From: an uncultured Bacteroidales bacterium
GTDB lineage: Bacteria > Bacteroidota > Bacteroidia > Bacteroidales > Paludibacteraceae
Reading direction: 5' to 3'
Length of the DNA stretch: 64,000 nucleotides
Assembly: GCA_902785605.1 (NCBI GenBank)
Contig: CACZZL010000002.1
Span: 62,001-126,000 of the forward strand
Below are positions 61,594 to 64,000 of this stretch, piece after piece. The position numbers were made by a program, and so were the translations under genes. The notes beneath the pieces were generated by a model. That model was not told the DNA's origin, did no database searches, and saw only the letters and a list, made by a program, of their open reading frames with translations. How positions within the stretch are numbered: the first letter of the stretch is position 1; each line of letters begins with the position of its first letter.

Positions 61594-62567
61594 AGCAGGA
61601 TTATGAATGTAAACCCGCTGAGTTGGTTATGGTCGATATTCTGAATCCGCCGGATATACTGCTCAAGTCCATATCCGTCAATGAGCAGAATAACGGTCCC
61701 GAGAAAGAAGTCTATTTCTATCATGGAGACCATTTGGGCTCTGCCAATTGGATAACGGACTATACCGGTGCTCCTATCCAATATATCCACTACGCACCTT
61801 ATGGAGAACTCATCGACAACCAAGTTCCCTATGGCTATGACGAGCGGTATAAGTTCACAGGCAAGGAACGAGATGAAGAAACAGGTTATGATTACTTTGG
61901 AGCACGATTCTATTGGCAAGCGGGAACGTGGTTGTCGGTGGATCCGTGGGCTGACAAATATCCACAAATTTCACCTTATGCGTATTGTGGGTGGAACCCT
62001 ATAAAGTTTGTTGATCCGGATGGGAGGTATTTTGACGATACCAATGAAGAAACAGCACAAAAAATAGAAGCCGAACTGTTTACAAAGAAAATATATGCAG
62101 CATTAGGAAATAACAATCAAATGAGAGAGTTGTACTCTACATGGAAAGATATACAAGATATGCGGAATGACGGAAAAAATGAATATCGTTTCGAGTTAGA
62201 TAAAAATAAACCAGGAACTACAAGTAAAGAAGAAGATGGACACCAAATAATTACTATGTACTCCAACTTGGAGACATTGGATGAAACAGTAGCTCACGAA
62301 GTAAGACATGGAGGTCAAACTGCACGAGGAGAGATATCATATGATAACAATAATCAAAAACAGAATTATGATGTGGAAAAAGAAGTAGATGCCTATAGAG
62401 CACAATGGGGTTGGAGGGGAAGTCCATTGCAAATTCCTATAGATGACGGCAAACATCCTATTCCTGTTCCTGCAAATGCGAATTATTTTGATATAACCAA
62501 CAAGTTGATTAAATCCATTACTAATGGGTGGCTTGATAAAAATGATAAATTGTATAACTTTAAATAA
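61563..62567 (+). CDS. Orphan Rhs C-terminal cassette: core fragment plus HExxH metallopeptidase tip
   Basis: 334 codons if read from ATG 61563; Rhs homology starts about 61600 (CKPAELVMVDILNPPDILLK). Core: EVYFYHGDHLGSANWITDYT, YAPYGELIDNQ, YKFTGKERDEETGYDYFGAR and LSVDPWADKYPQISPYAY, ending at the usual boundary NPIKFVDPDG. The variable tip (about residues 158-334) contains VAHEVRHGG, an HExxH zinc site (His245, Glu246, His249), with a possible third ligand in VEKEVDAYRAQW. The N-terminal Rhs repeats that would form the carrier shell are absent, so this is a displaced tip. Next gene is a lipoprotein. Confidence 0.8.
   Translation: MYSRHNKTLVKQDYECKPAELVMVDILNPPDILLKSISVNEQNNGPEKEVYFYHGDHLGSANWITDYTGAPIQYIHYAPYGELIDNQVPYGYDERYKFTGKERDEETGYDYFGARFYWQAGTWLSVDPWADKYPQISPYAYCGWNPIKFVDPDGRYFDDTNEETAQKIEAELFTKKIYAALGNNNQMRELYSTWKDIQDMRNDGKNEYRFELDKNKPGTTSKEEDGHQIITMYSNLETLDETVAHEVRHGGQTARGEISYDNNNQKQNYDVEKEVDAYRAQWGWRGSPLQIPIDDGKHPIPVPANANYFDITNKLIKSITNGWLDKNDKLYNFK
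61719..61900 (+). repeat. Rhs core direct repeat, copy A (copy B at 63716-63897)
   Basis: The segment from TATCATGGAGACC onward matches 63716 onward almost base for base for about 105 bases (first difference CCAATAT versus CCAGTAT), then diverges progressively. This is the homology across which Rhs tips can be exchanged. Confidence 0.85.
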
Positions 62568-62577
62568 AACATTCAAG

Positions 62578-63711
62578 ATGTGGAAATCCTATAAAACATA
62601 TAGTTTAGTGATTATTCTCTTCGCATTATGCGGGTGTCGCCATATGGGGCCATATGGATCCGAGAAGTCTGAGACATTATCATTCCCATACAAATACGAA
62701 ACATATGCCCCGATAAGAGAATCCTTATCATTTGAAAATGATAGTATATGTGTACATACACGGTACGATATATACAGCAGAGACTCAATTGTATTCATCG
62801 ACACCTGTTATTGGAAAAACAGCACAGATGCAGAGGAAATGATTATTCTGCAAAGAAAAGAAACTAAGGACAAAATGGATGTTGTCTTACATCCAAAAGA
62901 CACAAATTTAAATTTTGCTTATAATATATGTCCGAACTGGTATAATATAAGTCAATGGGAGTTTAAACGCCATACAAAATATAAGTCTCCTTTGTATCAA
63001 GATCTTGTGATGTCATTACCATTAAATATTTCGTCTGAGGAGCGTGAGCGTATTTATAAATCATGGCATCCTACTTTTGAGGACAAGTATGGCAGTCATC
63101 ATATCGTATATGATACGATTTTTAATTACGGGTCCTTTTGGGTGTGGTTTAAAAGGCCTTTATGGAATGGTGTGTTATTCCCAATGAGCAAACCTTTCAA
63201 AACGCCTGTTAGGAAAACGAAAGAAGATGATCGTTTCTTTGAATTTGTTACCAATTCTTACGAATATATCAATTATAAGGTAAATTATGAGAAGAAGAAT
63301 GATTTTGACATAGATAGCATAATTGGAAGGCAGTATTCCTATATAGGTGATCCACATAAAAAGGAGAGTATCCAATTTATAAATGATTCCGTTTGCACGC
63401 ACTCTGTATCTACAAGGGGGAGTGTCTCATCTCCATTTGTATCGCAAGAAAGTGACTCGTGCCGTTATTCTGTTAAAAACAATCTGATTGCGATTGATTT
63501 AGTCAAGGGCAAATCATGCGACACGCTGACGTATGGCAACGGCATCCTGTTCTATTCGAAAGTATATAAGAATGATAAGGACGGAGAGTTAACACATATT
63601 GTCAAGCCATTTATTGATGAAACGCGAACCTGCGCAAACAAAGCAGATAGTATCAATATGATCATGAGTACTTACTTTAGCACCTATGTCCCACTTAACT
63701 TGTACAAATAA
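62578..63711 (+). CDS. Lipoprotein, candidate immunity or accessory protein of the HExxH tip
   Basis: 377 aa from ATG 62578, 10 bases after the tip gene; the ATG gives a lipoprotein signal ending ILFALCGC (Cys20), while longer readings do not. The mature protein has many Tyr/Trp and Asp (VVLHPKDTNLNFAYNICPNW, FEDKYGSHHIVYDTIFN) and no recognised domain. Larger than most immunity proteins. Low GC and position right after an Rhs tip argue for cotransfer with it. It ends 4 bases before the third Rhs fragment. Confidence 0.6.
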   Translation: MWKSYKTYSLVIILFALCGCRHMGPYGSEKSETLSFPYKYETYAPIRESLSFENDSICVHTRYDIYSRDSIVFIDTCYWKNSTDAEEMIILQRKETKDKMDVVLHPKDTNLNFAYNICPNWYNISQWEFKRHTKYKSPLYQDLVMSLPLNISSEERERIYKSWHPTFEDKYGSHHIVYDTIFNYGSFWVWFKRPLWNGVLFPMSKPFKTPVRKTKEDDRFFEFVTNSYEYINYKVNYEKKNDFDIDSIIGRQYSYIGDPHKKESIQFINDSVCTHSVSTRGSVSSPFVSQESDSCRYSVKNNLIAIDLVKGKSCDTLTYGNGILFYSKVYKNDKDGELTHIVKPFIDETRTCANKADSINMIMSTYFSTYVPLNLYK

Positions 63712-63715
63712 TCTT

Positions 63716-63931
63716 CATTATGGAGACCATTTGGGCTCTGCCAATTGGATAACGGACTATACCGGTGCTCCTATCCAGTATATCCACTACGCACCTTATG
63801 GAGAACTCATCGACAACCAAGCTCCATATGGCTATGATGAGCGGTTTAAGTTTACGGGTAAAGAGCGCGATGCGGAGACCGGGTATGGTTATAAAGGTTT
63901 GCTTTCTGCAGGTGTTGGTTATAGGTTTTAA
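63716..63931 (+). pseudogene. Broken Rhs core fragment (copy B)
   Basis: YGDHLGSANWITDYT, YAPYGELIDNQ and FKFTGKERDAETGY repeat the core of the 61563 cassette, but instead of continuing FGARFY the frame runs into KGLLSAGVGYRF and stops at 63931. Shifted by one or two bases and cut off; any tip beyond lies outside the window or is lost. No start codon of its own except inside the preceding gene. Confidence 0.75.
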
Positions 63932-64000
63932 ACCAATGCGCTCATACAAGCACAGACGATATTTTTGCTCAAAAACGTATTATCTCACTACGATTGAACG

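Noticed and set aside
60878..64000. Insertion sequence or prophage at the AT-rich end
   Set aside because: No transposase, integrase, phage structural gene or terminal inverted repeats seen; content is explained by Rhs cassettes.

Overview
The window looks like a chromosome segment of a Bacteroidales bacterium (phylum Bacteroidota), probably an uncultured gut-type lineage; I do not name a genus. The evidence is a set of promoters with the Bacteroidota TTG / TAnnTTTG layout, a type IX secretion (CHU_C) sorting domain, Omp28-type lipoproteins, the bamD-rpoZ-coaBC gene order, and lineage-typical families (PUR/DUF3276, DUF4494, RluA with an N-terminal extension). Genes are tightly packed with many 1-4 base stop/start overlaps. 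I saw no rRNA, tRNA or CRISPR array.

Layout. 1-943: divergent UPF0371 (partial) and RluA-type genes, both almost leaderless. 2213-10516 (-): exopolysaccharide operon gmd-fcl-deacetylase-like-wlbA-two Wza-like exporters-Wzc-like tyrosine kinase. 10554-15264 (+): envelope redox/lipoprotein operon (TlpA-like, beta-barrel, Omp28-like). 15289-21900 (+): pheT-prfC-nucleoside permease-GldF-like permease-YfcE phosphoesterase, followed by a probable small RNA (about 22016-22162). 22195-29454 (-): carboxyltransferase-serC-serA-T9SS protein-Dcp peptidase. 29434-39520 (-): gyrA-TPR-ruvX-def-mntP-DUF3109-CinA/OmpA fusion-phosphoesterase, about 10 kb, ended by a terminator that also carries the next promoter. 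39712-45323 (+): small conserved protein, two paralogous barrels, apbE, then bamD-rpoZ-coaBC. 45313-45758 (-): PUR protein. 45786-57541 (+): nusB-yajC-ybbR-like-wbpE-rpoN-PAP2-like-DUF4105-degenerate phosphatase-DUF4494-YggS/HAD fusion-fbp. 57589-58728 (-): ddh and a small exported protein.

From about 58740 to the end the character changes to accessory DNA. A gutted DUF4143-type ATPase gene and an intact DUF4143-type ATPase each have three 17-bp direct repeats at a 32-33-bp period near their start, with unrelated repeat sequences. Then comes AT-rich DNA holding displaced Rhs C-terminal cassettes: an M23-like tip remnant with a small lipoprotein, an Rhs core fragment with an HExxH tip and a large lipoprotein, and a third, broken core fragment.

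Two window-wide patterns stand out. About fifteen promoters share an extended upstream box close to TTGCATATGTCA followed by an A or T tract. About eighteen blocks of degenerate heptanucleotide (7-bp period) repeats occur both between genes and in frame inside genes; one of them encodes the linker joining YggS to a HAD phosphatase.
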